A stretch of DNA of 64,000 bases from Aspidapion aeneum (Eukaryota; Arthropoda; Insecta; Coleoptera; Brentidae), in contig OY755047.1 in the NCBI GenBank assembly GCA_963576565.1, forward strand, positions 31,471,351 to 31,535,350, read 5' to 3'. Position numbers and translations under genes: made by a program. How positions within the stretch are numbered: the first letter of the stretch is position 1; each line of letters begins with the position of its first letter. Shown here in pieces: positions 24,301 to 35,590 of this stretch. The notes below the pieces were generated by a model. It saw only the letters and a program-made list of their open reading frames with translations. It made no database searches and was not told the DNA's origin.

Positions 24301-25971
24301 CTAAACCCATATCTCTCTTAATAATAACTTTTTTAAAAGCAGGTCGTGACTGACACAGTCGAAGGCCTTTTGAAAGTCGCAGAATACTGCAGCTGCAGCT
24401 TCTTTATCATTAAGTCTAAAATATAGGCTTTCCAAAAAAGAGAACAAAGCATCGTTAGTACTCCTTCCGCTCTGGAAACCAAATTGATTAGTGCTAAGGA
24501 TACTATGTTTTTTAAGAAAATTGGTCATTCTAACCTTTACCAGTTTTTCAATAATTTTAGATAGAGTATCCAACAGTGAGATAGGTCTGAAATTAGTGGG
24601 CTCGTCAAATGATCCCGATTTATGAAGAGGAACAACTACGGCTATTTTGAGGACATCTGGAAATTCACCCTTTAAGAAACATGAGTTGATAGCAACAACA
24701 AGAGCATCCAACGTTCTGTTATCCAAATTTTGAAAAATTTTTATGTTCATTTCATCTTGACCGGAAGAATAAACGTTTTTTATTTCATTTATTGTGTTTT
24801 TTAATTCCAATCTATCTGTGATGCCTAGATTAAAGTTTTCATTGATAACGATGTTATTTAAGTTATCCATAGGATTGATTACTGGTCTTAATTCGGCCGT
24901 AAGTTTTTGGGCAACAGTGCAATAAAATTGATTTAAAACATTGACATCGATATTTGCTGATTGTTTGGAAGAATTATTTTTGCCTCTAAAGTCATTGACT
25001 ATTGCCCAAGCTTCCTTAGCTTTATTTTTCGCATTTGATATTTTGTTTGAGTAAAAGTTTCTTTTAGCGACCCTTATAATTTTCTTGTACAATTTGCGAT
25101 ATTTTTTGTAATAGTTAGTTATAAAATTATTATTAATATGCTTGCAGATTTTATGCAAGGAGCGCAGATTTTGACTTGAAGTTTTGATTCCTTTAGTCAT
25201 CCAAGATTTTTTCTTATTACGTGATCTCATTCTCACCAATGGAAAGCAATTATTAAACAGTGTTTGAAGAAATGAATGAAAGGAATCGACAGGTCTGTCC
25301 GACACCAGCACAGAATGCCAATCAACCGTTGTCAATTTTTCTCTAAAATTTTGAAAGTTTCTTCCCGAAAAAATTCTTTTAAGTTGGGCTGGAGTTTTTT
25401 TAGTTTGGGTTCTAAGAGGAACGCTTGCTAGTAAAGCTTCGTGGTCGGAAAGATCTGTCGAAATAATAACACACTCACTGCCATCCCCATCGAAGTTACT
25501 ACAAAAATAATCGATAGTCGTCGCTGTTACATTTGTTATTCTAGTTGGAGATTGAACTAACATATTTAAACCATATGACGTAAGTAAATTTTGTAAATTT
25601 TGATTTGATGTCGAAGATTCGTTACCAAAGTCAATGTTAAAGTCTCCACCCAGAATAACTTTGCTATTTTTAGGTAGATCAAGTAATACAGTTTCAAGAT
25701 CTATGAGGAAATTTTCTACATTGGAATCTGGAGATCTGTAAACGCACAAAATATATAAATTGTATTTTTTACCTAAGGCGACCGATAACTCAAATTCGCC
25801 ATCTTTACATAAATGGTCGTACTTGTCGATTACTTCCAATTGGTTCAACTGAGAGAAGTATTCACTTATGAAAATCGCTGTTCCCCCAAAACCCTTATTT
25901 ACTGTTCTACAATACTGAGAGACACAAAAGTAACCTGGAATATTACGTGGCTCCAAAGGGTTTAGGTTCAA
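24301..25971 (-). pseudogene. LINE endonuclease and RT N-terminal half
   Basis: The first ~170 codons are an apurinic/apyrimidinic-type endonuclease, with VILGGDFNID, the TxxD segment ATTIDYFC and the terminal SDHEALLA histidine motif. The catalytic glutamate region at the N-terminus is missing because of truncation. A basic linker follows (RNKKKSWMTKGIK), then RT blocks NFRPISLLDTLSKIIEKLV, STNQFGFQSGRSTNDALF and CDFQKAFDCVSHDLLL (first catalytic D). The frame runs off at 24301 because of one indel. The endonuclease would nick the target and RT would copy the RNA at that nick. Confidence 0.9.
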
Positions 25972-26159
25972 AATTCGGCCTTTGTGTATTTAAAAACTGG
26001 ATTTATTAGTGTCAGTATTTATTAAATGAAAGTTAGCATCTTTATTATTAAATTTGGCTTTGCTATGTCAATTTTGAGAGGTCAGCTGTTAGTTTTCTGT
26101 GTAAATGTGTCAAAATAAAGTCGACTCTTAAATAAAGTCAGGTTTTATTCCAATAAGTC

Positions 26160-27655
26160 CCTATTGGTAAGAGAAATTAATAAATAATGTCTGCCATACC
26201 GTATGCTTTCACATAGGTGGCGACATTTACAAATACAAAATAAACTACCAGAGTAAAGATAAAAGGCAGGCAGATAAAACAAAAAAACAGTACACATGAC
26301 CGTGATATAATTGGTCCCTTAGGTCGGGTCAATGCATCTGCATATATGCCAATATCGTATGATGAGATTAATATACCGTCTCTATAGGTTTACAAAAGTG
26401 TCACATTGACTATGCAGTGTTCTTAAGAGTCCCTTAACGACAAAACAATAAGCTGTCAACACAACTTCATTAGATCTTGGACCCCCGTGGAAGTACAGCT
26501 TTCGAACTGCCCACGAAAAAATACGAAAGAAAATCTTTCTATGCCCGCTTCGCCACGAAAAATTGTTGTTGTTTTTTTATTCACGGGTACTAAACTTTAT
26601 GTTTGTAGTATTTTTGGCTCACACTCTGCTGACTCGACACAAAATGATGTGAAGGTGGAAAAAACGCAATATGCATTGATCCGACCTGAGGGACAAATTA
26701 TGTCACGTTTATGGGTACTGTTTTTTGTTTCATCTGCCTGCCTTTTATTTTTTCTCTGGTAGTTTATTTTGTATTTGTAGATGTCGCCATTTACGTGAAA
26801 GCATACGGTATCGCATGCATTATTTATTCATTTCTCTTACCAATATCGTAAGAAGAGATTTATATACCGTGTCAATAGCTTTACAAAAGTGTCACATTGA
26901 CCATACGGTGTTCTGAAGAGTCCCTTAAGGACGAAACAGTTAACTGTCAACATTTAATAGGTGTCCATTAGATCTTGGACTTCCGTGGGTGTACAGCTTT
27001 CGAGCTGCCCACGAAAAAATACAAGAGAAACAAAATCTTTCTATGTCCTCTTCACCACGAAAAATTTTTGTTGTTTTTTTATTCACGGGTACTAAACTTT
27101 ATGTTTGTAGTATTTTTGGCTCACACTCCGCTGACTCGACACAAAACATTGTGAAGGCGAAAAAAACGCAATATGCATTGACCCGACTTGAGGGACAAAT
27201 TATGTCACGTTTATGGGTACTGTTTTTTGTTTCATCTGCCTGCCTTTTATTTTTACTATGGTAGTTTATTTTGTATTTGTAGATGTCGCCACCTATGTGA
27301 AAGCATATGGTATGGCAGGCATTATTTATTCATTTCGCTTACCAATATCACAAGACGAGATTTATATACCATCTCTACAGCTTTACAAAAGGGTCACATT
27401 GACCATGCAGTGTTCTGCAGAGGCCCTTAAGGACGAAACAATAAACTGTCAACACTTAATAGGTGTCCGTTAGATTTTGGACCCGCGTGGGTGCACAGAG
27501 AAATAAAATTTTTCCCTGTCAAAACTTAATAGGTGTCCATTAGATCTTGGACTCCTGTGGGTGTACAGCTTTCGAGCTGCCCACGGAAAAATACAAGAGA
27601 AACAAAATCTTTCTATGACGGCTTAGCCACGAAAAATTTTTCTAATTTGTTTTTG
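26160..27655. repeat. cluster of ~0.5-kb units: one inverted half, two and a half direct
   Basis: Direct units begin at CCAATATCGTA(T/A)GA near 26347, 26839 and 27341 (periods about 492 and 502). The third is partial and is followed by a local duplication of TTAATAGGTGTCC at about 27458 and 27524. Bases 26160-26345 are the inverse of the second half of a unit (compare 26665-26850), making a head-to-head palindrome centred near 26345. Each direct unit contains a 91-residue frame (26487-26762, 26989-27264) sharing SPRKI(V/F)VVFLFTGTKLYV and a hydrophobic C-terminus. Confidence 0.85.
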
Positions 27656-28149
27656 TTTATCTTTTTAAGTGTTTATTTTGTTTTAAAATGGATGAACTTC
27701 TTGTATGGACAATAGTTTCATTTGTGTGTCTCCTATTTTTAAAAATCACCGTTATTTATTATTTTTCCACTACGCATAAGAGACCTCTGTAAAAAATTCA
27801 CCTTACGTACTTTTCTTATGAAAATTCAATATGGCCGCGTCTAGTCGATCTCTGATTGGTTAAAAGCCCTATGCTCCTAAGCGTTCTGCGGCTTATGCAA
27901 GTTTGTGTGTGATCAGCTTAAACGTCAAATTCTTTATAGGAACTTTGTGGTTAAGTTTTTGTCAATTCGGTGATTTAATCTACGTATTTTTGCTCAGTCA
28001 GGAAACATTCCTACCAAATACCATTCGTGATTCGCAATTTGGCAGCAGAAAAATTAAAGCAACTTGTTTTTAGGCAATCTGTTTAGTAAAAAAATCTCGC
28101 GTGGTAAGAACACACTTCGGCGAATCGTGTTTAAGGGGCTTAAGGGGAA
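27656..28149. other. no recognised feature
   Basis: AT-rich DNA after the repeat cluster. No gene or repeat was recognised. Confidence 0.5.
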
Positions 28150-28745
28150 ATGTTGCATAAGCCACCCGAGCTACTTTCCTATCAAGTTATTTCTCCTCTG
28201 CTAGGAGCCCCTCGAATGTGACTCCAGCTTGCCTAGGCAAGACATACTGTACTGCAGCCATTACTGGCTTATTGTGCACCCTCTTGATTCCTAGGGTAAC
28301 TACTCCATTAATTTCGTTCCCTTAATAGGTTTGTATAGGTCTTTATTAAAGTAGTCCCCAGTTGGGTCTAGTTCAACTTTCCCAAATATTATGTGCCTTT
28401 TGCGATAGAGTACCTCGCAATGGCATATTACATGTTCTACTGTTTCTGGTTCCTGATTGCATAGTCTGCAGCTAAGGTCTCCTTGATACAGGCCCATCCT
28501 GTTTAGGTGAACTTTTACCGCCATATGGCTGATCATCATTCCTATTATGGCCCTCAGTTGCATCCTACTGTAACTAACCAAGTCTTTTGTAAGTTTGGCA
28601 TCCAGGCCTTTGATAAAGGCTCTGCTTTGCCTTAGCTCCTATCTTTCTAACCAGTGACTTTCATATTTTCCCGTTATTCAGAGTTTGACCTGGGACCTTA
28701 TAATACACTTCGGTACCCCCAGGGCTGGCTCTGGCCCAATATATT
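28150..28745 (-). pseudogene. LINE 3' end with C-terminal CCHC motif
   Basis: Minus-strand reading from about 28581 gives a continuous 93-residue frame, including QLRAIIGMMISHMAVKVHLN and CRLCNQEPETVEHVICHC. This is the cysteine-histidine segment after RNase H in I/R1-like LINEs. Upstream, 28745-28600 is decayed but matches the same region of the related copy at 48795-49300. Endonuclease, RT and RNase H are missing here. Confidence 0.8.
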
Positions 28746-28939
28746 TTTCTGAATATCCTTATCCTGCTAGTTCATCAGCGTCATGAACTTGAGTTGACGT
28801 TACTGCTATTGTTGCAGTTCGAAAACGATTGTTGATCCCTTTTACCTTTCTCTTGCGTCTCTGACGATACTCGTCAAGCTCGAATATAACAGTTATTAAA
28901 GATCGAAACAATTTCTCGAAAGTTAATTGTTTGGCCTTC

Positions 28940-29170
28940 TTAAAAAACAAACTGTCAACTTGGACCAGGCCTAGAATAGAAAATAATCGCCTTTGAATCG
29001 TTTGACATTTCAAAGTTACGGCCTACTAAATAAAAGGGAAAGACAGGAGATTAAATCCGACAATATTAGATTTTTTACGGTTAGGTTTTGGCTTATTCCG
29101 GTGTATTTCGAAAGCCGAAATGAGCCTTAAAATGAAAACCAAAATAAACGGAGCACAACGGATTTAATAG
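28940..29170. repeat. dispersed repeat copy (family of 22120-22262)
   Basis: The shared blocks are those listed for 22120-22262. Upstream similarity to the 33.9-kb copy begins at CAACTTGGACCAGGCCTA. The 84-residue minus frame at 28759-29013 overlaps its start and shows no recognisable domain. Confidence 0.75.
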
Positions 29171-29662
29171 CCTATTTATATATGGTTTTAAGATTATTAA
29201 ATGTCCACTCAAATTATTTTGTTTCCAGGATATTTAGCAGTGTTATTATTGGAAGTTGCAAGTTAAAATTTTTAGCACACACTGTAGCTTATCACTTGCT
29301 AATACGTCCAATTCTTACGTTATTCTAGAAACTAATGGCGTACACCATATGGAAAATTATTACAGCACTAGTAGTGCACGTGCAATTTTTCGATTTTTAT
29401 TAAGGAACTTTTGATTCCAGTTTTGCACTTTATTGCCACCGACTCTAAGGGCTGGAGCCGCACTGAAAACTGTTTCCCGACATTTAATTTTAAATGGGTC
29501 AATGACAACAAGTGATAGTTTCTTGAAATTTTGTTTAATGCTGAGTAGCAGCAGCGACAAAGATTAAATAAATAAAATAAACACAATTTAATAAAATTTC
29601 AAGAAAGATTTCAACTTAACCTCATATTTATACAGTTTGTACCAAAGATAAATATAAACCAA
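29171..29662. other. AT-rich DNA with one shared segment
   Basis: TGTCCACTCAAA, GTGTTA(T/C)T and GAAAGTTGC(G/A)AGTTAAAA, near 29200-29270, recur at 36218-36270. No gene was recognised. Confidence 0.5.
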
Positions 29663-29664
29663 TA

Positions 29665-31363
29665 CACAGAAAAAAAGAAGTTCTTCAGTTAAGAAAAGTA
29701 GTTTTCTTGAAAAACTTATCTTGGCCCAAAAGCAAAAGTCTCTGAATAAAGTGTTTTCTTTTCATCTAAGCAAACCGCTTGTTTTGGGAAAAAAATAATT
29801 GTCTTGTTAAATTGTTTTGGTTTAAAACAAACTACCTTTAGCGAAGAAAAAGTGGTTTTGAAGCAAGATATAAAATGTCTTACTAATATCTTTTCAACAG
29901 AAATAAAGCTTCACTTTGCCCCAAGAATTATATATAGAATTTTTTAACTCAAAATATCCGGCATCTCAAAACGAAAATGGCAATTTATTCCAATGGAAAA
30001 GATAATTTATTTTAACTTAAGAAAATGCAAATAGAAAATTCTTAAAACAAAAAGAAAATCTGGGACTTATTCTTGAATTAGGATATGTAAATAAATATTA
30101 TCTCAAACGCTTTAAATAATATGGAAACAATGTGCTTTAAATCAAAATAACTATAATAATAATTTCTTGCACTAAAGAATACAGGCGCATTAAGTTTTTA
30201 AAACAAGACAAGGGTATCAATATTTTCTTCAGTGAAAGCAATAAATTATATATTCTCTTAAATGAAAATGGACAAGTTCAGACCTTTCGGCATTTCGTAT
30301 TTTGAACTTGCGGCGAACGCGTGTCAATGTCGGGTATTTTTTTAATACGTACTTTTTCTAAAGATAATTTCTTTAACAAGGCAGTCTCGTCATGACATAT
30401 TTACATTTTCTACGTTATAGGAACATAAATATGTCAAAATATCTTGACTTCATCGCCTTGCTAAAAAAAGTGAGTGCATGTTTAAAAAAAAATGTGTTTA
30501 CATAATGATTTATATAAAGTTATTTAATTTTTTTAATATGGTGTTAGTTTATACCTATTTATTTATTTGTTTTGTAAATTTGAATATCAAGTGTAATTTT
30601 AAGTAAGTTTAAGAAAATATTGTAGCAAAAATGCTAAATAAAAGCTTTAAAAAAATATGGAAAATATTGTTGACTTATTACATTTAGTTCGAAAAATAAG
30701 TTTTCTTGATTGATTTATAGTTTGTTTTGCTTTGAATAATCTTTTTTTTTAAGAAAACAATTAAATGCATCGAGTCAAAAGGATTTTAATTTCTCAAGTC
30801 AAGCCAAAATTAAAGAAAGAATCTTTTGATTCAGAAAAACTTTTAGATACATTTTTTTTTACTTCAAAAAAAATTTTTTTTTAAATAAACATTATTTTCG
30901 GACTTCCATTGTCATTATTTGATTTTATAAACAAGGTTCTTTCTTTAATTTTGTCTTGACTTGAGACATTAAAATCCTTTTGACTCTATGCATAGTTGTT
31001 TTCTTAAAAAAAAAGATTATTCAAAGCAAAACAAACTATAATTCAATCAAGAAAATTTAATTTTCTAATTTTCTTCGGATGAAAAATTATATATTAAAAC
31101 AAGATAACAATGGTTTTGGTGCAAGATCTTATCGTAAACCCATTGTTTTAAACCAAGATATTTTTTTTCAATTATGTCTTGGTATAATACTAGAAAACAA
31201 GAAGGTTGCTGCTTCCATTCAAAACAAATCAATTTTCTTCGATAAATGCAACTTTTATTTTCAACGAAAACCAGCAGTTCAAGAGAATAGTTTTTTTGTT
31301 AAGAAAATATCGTCTTCACTATCAAAGCAATATGCATTGACTGAATAATTTTTTTTTCCTGTG
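29665..31363. mobile_element. 1.7-kb AT-rich foldback flanked by TA
   Basis: The left end reads CACAGAAAAAAAG with TTCTTCAGTTAAG. The right end is the inverse, TTATTCAGTC ... AAAAAAAACAGG-type, ending CCTGTG at 31363. TA lies directly outside both ends (29663-29664, 31364-31365). An inner inverted repeat pairs about 30680-30810 with 30945-31070 (GACTTGAG, AAAATCCTTTTGACTC and CAAAGCAAAACAAACTATA in opposite orientations). No transposase-like frame is present. The 89-residue frame at 31079-31348 is low complexity. Confidence 0.75.
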
Positions 31364-31676
31364 TACCTTTGGTTTATATCTAAACCAAAAATGTAAGGTT
31401 ATTAGCTTGTGTATGAGAGGGATTTTGCGTCTTTTGCATGTTCTATTAAAATTGCACTCGTTGTAATTTTTTTGAGAGCACTGAGCCAGTGTCAGTGAAT
31501 ATGCAATTTATTAAAGAACAAAACAATTTGGGAGAGTTCTTAATTTCATCGATAAGCTAATCGATGCAATCAAACGGGATCTTAAAAAGTTCTGATTCAA
31601 TCCACATGCCATGAAACAAGTTCTTCTAAATTTCCGATGTAATCGATTGTTGACAACATTAGCTATCGGCCCACAC
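31364..31676. other. no recognised feature
   Basis: Short AT-rich stretch. The minus frame at 31511-31705 shows no recognisable domain. Confidence 0.5.
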
Positions 31677-31849
31677 AAGGACAGAATAACAATTTGGCGC
31701 GACAAAAATCTAAAATTTGATTTTATGTGACAATATGATCAGAAATGCTTATGAGGCATATATTAAATTCTTATTTTGCAAAAAAATGCATAATAAATGT
31801 TATTTTAAATTAAGTATTTTAGTTAAAAAGAAAACAATTGCATACTAAA

Positions 31850-32417
31850 GCTTCCTCGGAACTGTACAGTCTTACAGTAGTAGAACTAGAGGCTGCATTG
31901 TTTACCATTTTCATTTTTTTAAGCAGTCTGGGCGATGTTTTAAGTGCTAACTTCATAACTTGGGCGGCAGTTCTTTTACCTGACTTTTCCAAGCTTGTTT
32001 CAACTGCTAAGCATAGCTGCTCTGGACTGAGATTTGATACAATCGATTAGACATGACTTTGTTTACCGCGTTTACAACTCTCTGCCTTGTGGTGCTGAAG
32101 CTATATGCTGTAGTGGCTGCCTCATATTTGGACGTTTTATGTAATCATCAAACCATTTCATATGTGTGTTAATAAATGTACATGTATTTACAATCACGCC
32201 ATTTCACCAATAGCTTTGTGAGAAACACTTTTATTAAAAGTTGTATTTGTTTTACGTAGTTTTCAGAAAGTTCACTAACCCCAAATTTATCCACTATATA
32301 CTGTACTAACTGTTCATTGCACTCTGATGACGATAGCTTAAAAAAATGTTTATTTTTCAACACTATAAATAGCTCCCTTCTCTTAATCTGCATTTTTTTT
32401 AACGGGATCGTTTCCAC
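31850..32417 (-). pseudogene. relic of unidentified mobile-element protein family
   Basis: The minus strand from 32417 reads an 82-residue frame (RRELFIVLKNKHFFKLSSSE ... GVSELSENYVKQIQLLIKVF). After indels come RPNMRQPLQHIASAPQGREL and then SNLSPEQLCLAVETSLEKSG ... AAQVMKLALKTSPRLLKKM, ending near YSSEEAL. A second relic at 63060-63480 has the parallel elements EKISYAAQMEF ... ASKLLKELSLNPD and NETLLVLVEVGLSRNQYNLI. I have a memory of such sequences as uncharacterised multi-copy insect ORFs but cannot name a family or function. It is at least partly frameshifted. Confidence 0.55.
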
Positions 32418-32459
32418 AACTACCTAAAAATAATGTGCTCAATGCAAAAAACACCAGAT

Positions 32460-33160
32460 TAAAAACTTGGATCCGCCATTTTGATTTTAAATTAAGAAGT
32501 TTGAGTTAAAAATTAAAGAAGAATGATATATTTTTTTTTAATTTGAGTCAAAAGTCATAATCAGCGAAAGTCCCCTAAAGGTTTGAATTTGATACATATC
32601 GACTCGTAAATTGGAAAGGCCGCCATTTTGGGTCGGTCATTATACTTTTTTTAAGTTTAAATCAAAAATTGTATTAAGTTACCTTAAGCAGTGCAAGTTT
32701 TTAAATTTAAGGTAAATTGGTTGTCAAATAAATAAGTTCGCCATTTAAAATCCACCATTTTTATTTTTTATAAAAAAAATTAAAGTTATATTGTCAACGA
32801 AACCCCGTACCAAATTTCAAGTCTCTAGCTCATCGGAAAGTATCTGAAATAGCTGTCGCAAAATTTGAAACAAAAATTGGCAGAAAAACAAATATACGGA
32901 TTCAACTAAAATAAAGCCATTAAAACAAAGAGGGGGAAAAAGGGAGACGTAAATTATAATTTTTTAAATTGGCTATAAGATATAGTTTTCAGCCAGTAAA
33001 GAAGTATCGGTGTACTCGGCGGCACTTTTTTTATAACTCTAGCAAACTTAAAAATTTTAAAAATTTTTTGATCAAAAATAGTATTTTATAAAACCCTGTA
33101 TATACCAGGTCTAAAAATAACTGGTTCGTTAACAATAATTGCAAAATTAAGTAATTACCT
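32460..33160. repeat. AT-rich repeat with CCGCCATTTTG motifs
   Basis: GATCCGCCATTTTGATTTT (about 32470), GGCCGCCATTTTGGG (about 32618) and CGCCATTTAAAATCCACCAT (about 32739) mark loosely repeated ~125-150 bp segments. They are followed by TTTCAAGTCTCTAGCTCATC and an A-rich end. It looks like the 3' portion of a dispersed noncoding repeat. No frame was recognised. Confidence 0.5.
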
Positions 33161-33499
33161 GCCGCATCACTATCCATGTTGACACCCTCTCAATTTGACT
33201 TCTGACAGCAAATAACAAATGAAAGTTTTTCTGTCACATTTTTAGAAACACGTCATTTAACAAACAGCGCGTAGGCAAAGCCAACTTTGCGCGAATACTA
33301 ATACAATTGGGTGGCCTTAAAAATTAAAATTCTTATGTTGCCTTGTGGCCGCATCTATTGGCAACATTTTTAATATATGTGTGATTAGATTGAACCAAAT
33401 TGATTTTAGTATTATTGTCGCGCCAATGTACCCATTTGTCCTTATGTGCGGCCCTTGGAGTCGAGGTCTGTTGATGGATGGATTTATATCATAACCTTA

Positions 33500-33760
33500 T
33501 ATTTCAAGTTTCTAAAATGTCATAAATCTTTTTGAGAAATATTACCTATAAACAGCTTTGCGGCAAAATTGCCAATTAATTTATTGAATGATGATAATGA
33601 TTCATCCAGTTCGTCAGATTTGGATAAGAACTTTTTTAAGTGCACGAAAACCTCATTCAAAAATCACACATTATAGTTTAAGGGAGAATAAATCCGACTT
33701 TCGAATGACCAGAGACGTGGTTGAAGCAAATCATAAAAATGCATTGGATTCTTCTAATTT
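33500..33760 (+). pseudogene. possible PIF/Harbinger transposase N-terminal scrap
   Basis: The plus-strand frame at about 33630-33740 reads HSKITHYSLRENKSDFRMTR. This resembles the YxExxxxxFRxHFRM segment that precedes the catalytic domain of HARBI1-like transposases. No catalytic motif follows, and frames break afterwards. The match is short, so the call is tentative. Confidence 0.4.
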
Positions 33761-33894
33761 TTGTTAGGCTCTTGGCTGATGGCTGTCAAAATCATATGTT
33801 CCATCGACTGTTGGCATCGACCGCAACAATAAGATGGAATTCCGATTGGTTTAAGAACTCTCCCATTCCTAAGTTAATCTTTTTGAGTATCTTC

Positions 33895-34115
33895 AAAAAC
33901 AAATCTATCAACTTAAGCGAGGCCTATAACTAAAAGAAATCACGTTTGACATTTGAGTTATGGTCTACTAAGTAAAAGGGAAAGAGGGAAGATTAAAACC
34001 GACAATATTAGATTTTTTAAGCTTAGGTTTCGCCTTATTCCGGTGTATTACGAAAGCCGAAATTTAGGTTTAAAATGAGACCAAAATAAATGGAGCATAA
34101 CGGTTTTAGATTTTT
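33895..34115. repeat. dispersed repeat copy (family of 22120-22262)
   Basis: Contains GTTTGACATTTGA, GTTATGGTCTACTAAGTAAA, CCGACAATATTAGATTTTTT, GTATTACGAAAGCCGAA and GGAGCATAACGG in the order seen at 28.9 kb. Confidence 0.8.
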
Positions 34116-35080
34116 AGGTGTCCACCATAGACGAATGACAGAGATAGACCAGACACTTACACGGTGGGAGTTGTATTACTAAATTGGCGCAGTATACCGG
34201 GGTGTCGTGCACGAATCAGCGCCTCTCCAACTTTGTACTCCGTACTAAACATTTACAGGGGGATTTGAAACAATATAACGCTTGCGCAGTTTGTCTCTAA
34301 GCTACAGGATGGCTTTTCAAATTATCGTATACCGGATGCTCATAGCCATCAATGAAATCGTTCTCCAATCAGGCTACATCTTATAATATAGTGTTTTGAA
34401 CAGTCCTTATCAAATTAAATTTTAACACCAAAAAACTCATTCTACTCGTCAATTACATAGTTTTAAATTTAAACGATGCGCGCTGATAAGAATGAGTTAT
34501 TTTGTGTAAAAGCTCAATTTGCTTAAAAAGACTCTATAAACACCAATTAATAAGAAAGCTTAATCAAAGAATGTTTAAATTAATGACTACTAGCAATAAA
34601 AAAAAGGAAAGTTAAATTTTTATTCAATCTATAAGGTTTAAAAGTTTGTTTCCCATTCATTTAGGTACATAAATTTCCTTGAGATGCTAATTTTCTAGTT
34701 AAAAAAAGACTGGGCTCTTTGATGAATGTTATGCAGTAAATTCCTTTTTATTAGTGCATAGAAAATATTTACATATTCTACATTAACTTAAATTAATAAT
34801 GTACACTTTTACAATGCTTTATACATAATAATGTTGCAAATATAGGTTATGTTTCTATAGACGGAAACTTTTTAAATTGTTTTTTCATGAAAAATAAGAA
34901 CTAATGGATTTGGAAAATTTTGTTAGTATTAGCTAGGTGATGTAAAAATGTATTTAAATTAAACATTATATAAATTTACACTCTTAACCTATATTAACTA
35001 GGTATTAATGGGTGTTTAAAAAAATGTAACGTAAGCCTTTTAAAGTAAAGTGAATATTGCCGGTTATTCATTTAATTAAA
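34116..35080. other. mostly featureless AT-rich DNA
   Basis: The segment GCGCCTCTCCAACTTTGTA ... TTTACAGGGGG at 34220-34262 recurs in diverged form at 36100-36143. No gene was recognised. Confidence 0.5.
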
Positions 35081-35590
35081 CAGGGTCCGGTATAATGATC
35101 TCCCACATTTTGCACTGCCACTGTGCCTGAATCACTGAAGAGAGGGGAATCTTAGCGTAGTTGGTTGGTAGCTCGCGGCTTGCCATTTCCTTGACATCGT
35201 GCCTTCGTTATCGAGATATTAATCAAAAGTAGGTAACGAATCTGTGATTACGACACAAATAACTTTTCGTACTTACTTCGCACTTGGTAGACTCGCTTTA
35301 GTTCCAGATACTTTGGGAATATCTGAACACTATTCCCGAACCATTGACGAATTGAAAGCAGCAATACACCAATAAATTACAGGAATATCGCTTTAGAGTT
35401 ACTGCACGAGTGAAACTTTCAGAAATCAGCTTCGACTGTGTACCGAAAAAAATGGTCGCCACATGGACTCTGTAATTTTCAAAACTTAATAAAAACAAAT
35501 GGTATAATACGATTTCAGTTAAAAAAAATTAAATATAAATAGCATTTACAATGGCGTTTTTAATGTGGGAGATCATTCTGCCGGACCCTG
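35081..35590 (+). mobile_element. internally deleted mariner-like element
   Basis: A 29-bp TIR beginning CAGGGTCCGGTATAATGATC (35081) has its inverse ending at 35590, and TA follows at 35591. The interior retains the transposase C-terminus on the plus strand: SRTIDELKAAIHQ and TEKNGRHMDSVIFKT with stops between. That is the conserved tail of a widespread IS630/Tc1/mariner-type insect transposase. The DDE domain has been deleted, so it is non-autonomous. Confidence 0.8.

Larger units (their letters stand above)
22826..25985 (-). mobile_element. 5'-truncated non-LTR retrotransposon (LINE)
   Basis: The minus-strand 3' end shows an AATAAAGC signal and then short TTTGA/ATTTG repeats (about 22818-22855), a tail typical of LINEs that lack poly(A). 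The coding part (23295-25971) holds the apurinic-type endonuclease, missing its N-terminus, and reverse transcriptase. A 5' truncation of this kind is what target-primed reverse transcription leaves. The single coding frameshift makes it the best preserved LINE in the window. The clade looks CR1/Jockey-like, but I cannot name it. Confidence 0.85.
22737..26163. mobile_element. TIR-bounded insertion enclosing a LINE
   Basis: ACTTATTGGAATAAAACCTG at about 22739 is mirrored by CAGGTTTTATTCCAATAAGT ending at about 26156. The imperfect arms extend about 85 bp to an internal CAGCTG (about 22808 and 26083). The flanking DNA joins to restore one repeat unit, with a possible short TATT(A/G) duplication. 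Inside lies a minus-strand LINE. Either the LINE inserted into an older foldback, or the termini are part of a composite mobile unit. Confidence 0.7.
31677..33455. mobile_element. candidate DNA transposon with ~55-bp TIRs
   Basis: The left end GGCCCACACAAGGACAGAAT ... TTTGGCGCGACAAAAATCTA resembles the inverse of the right end (GGGCCGCACATAAGGACAAA ... TTGGCGCGACAATAATACTA). The arms are perhaps 70-75 percent alike with indels. Between them lies a broken minus-strand coding region of an unidentified protein family (31850-32417) and an AT-rich noncoding part. No TSD could be fixed. The boundaries are a hypothesis from the arms alone. Confidence 0.55.

Noticed and set aside
28759..29013. 84-residue minus-strand frame with a basic stretch (RQRRKRKVKG)
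   Set aside because: Overlaps a dispersed repeat. No homologous frame in the other copies and no domain recognised.
35298..35498. 66-residue minus-strand frame in the mariner relic
   Set aside because: The transposase similarity is on the plus strand; this is its shadow.
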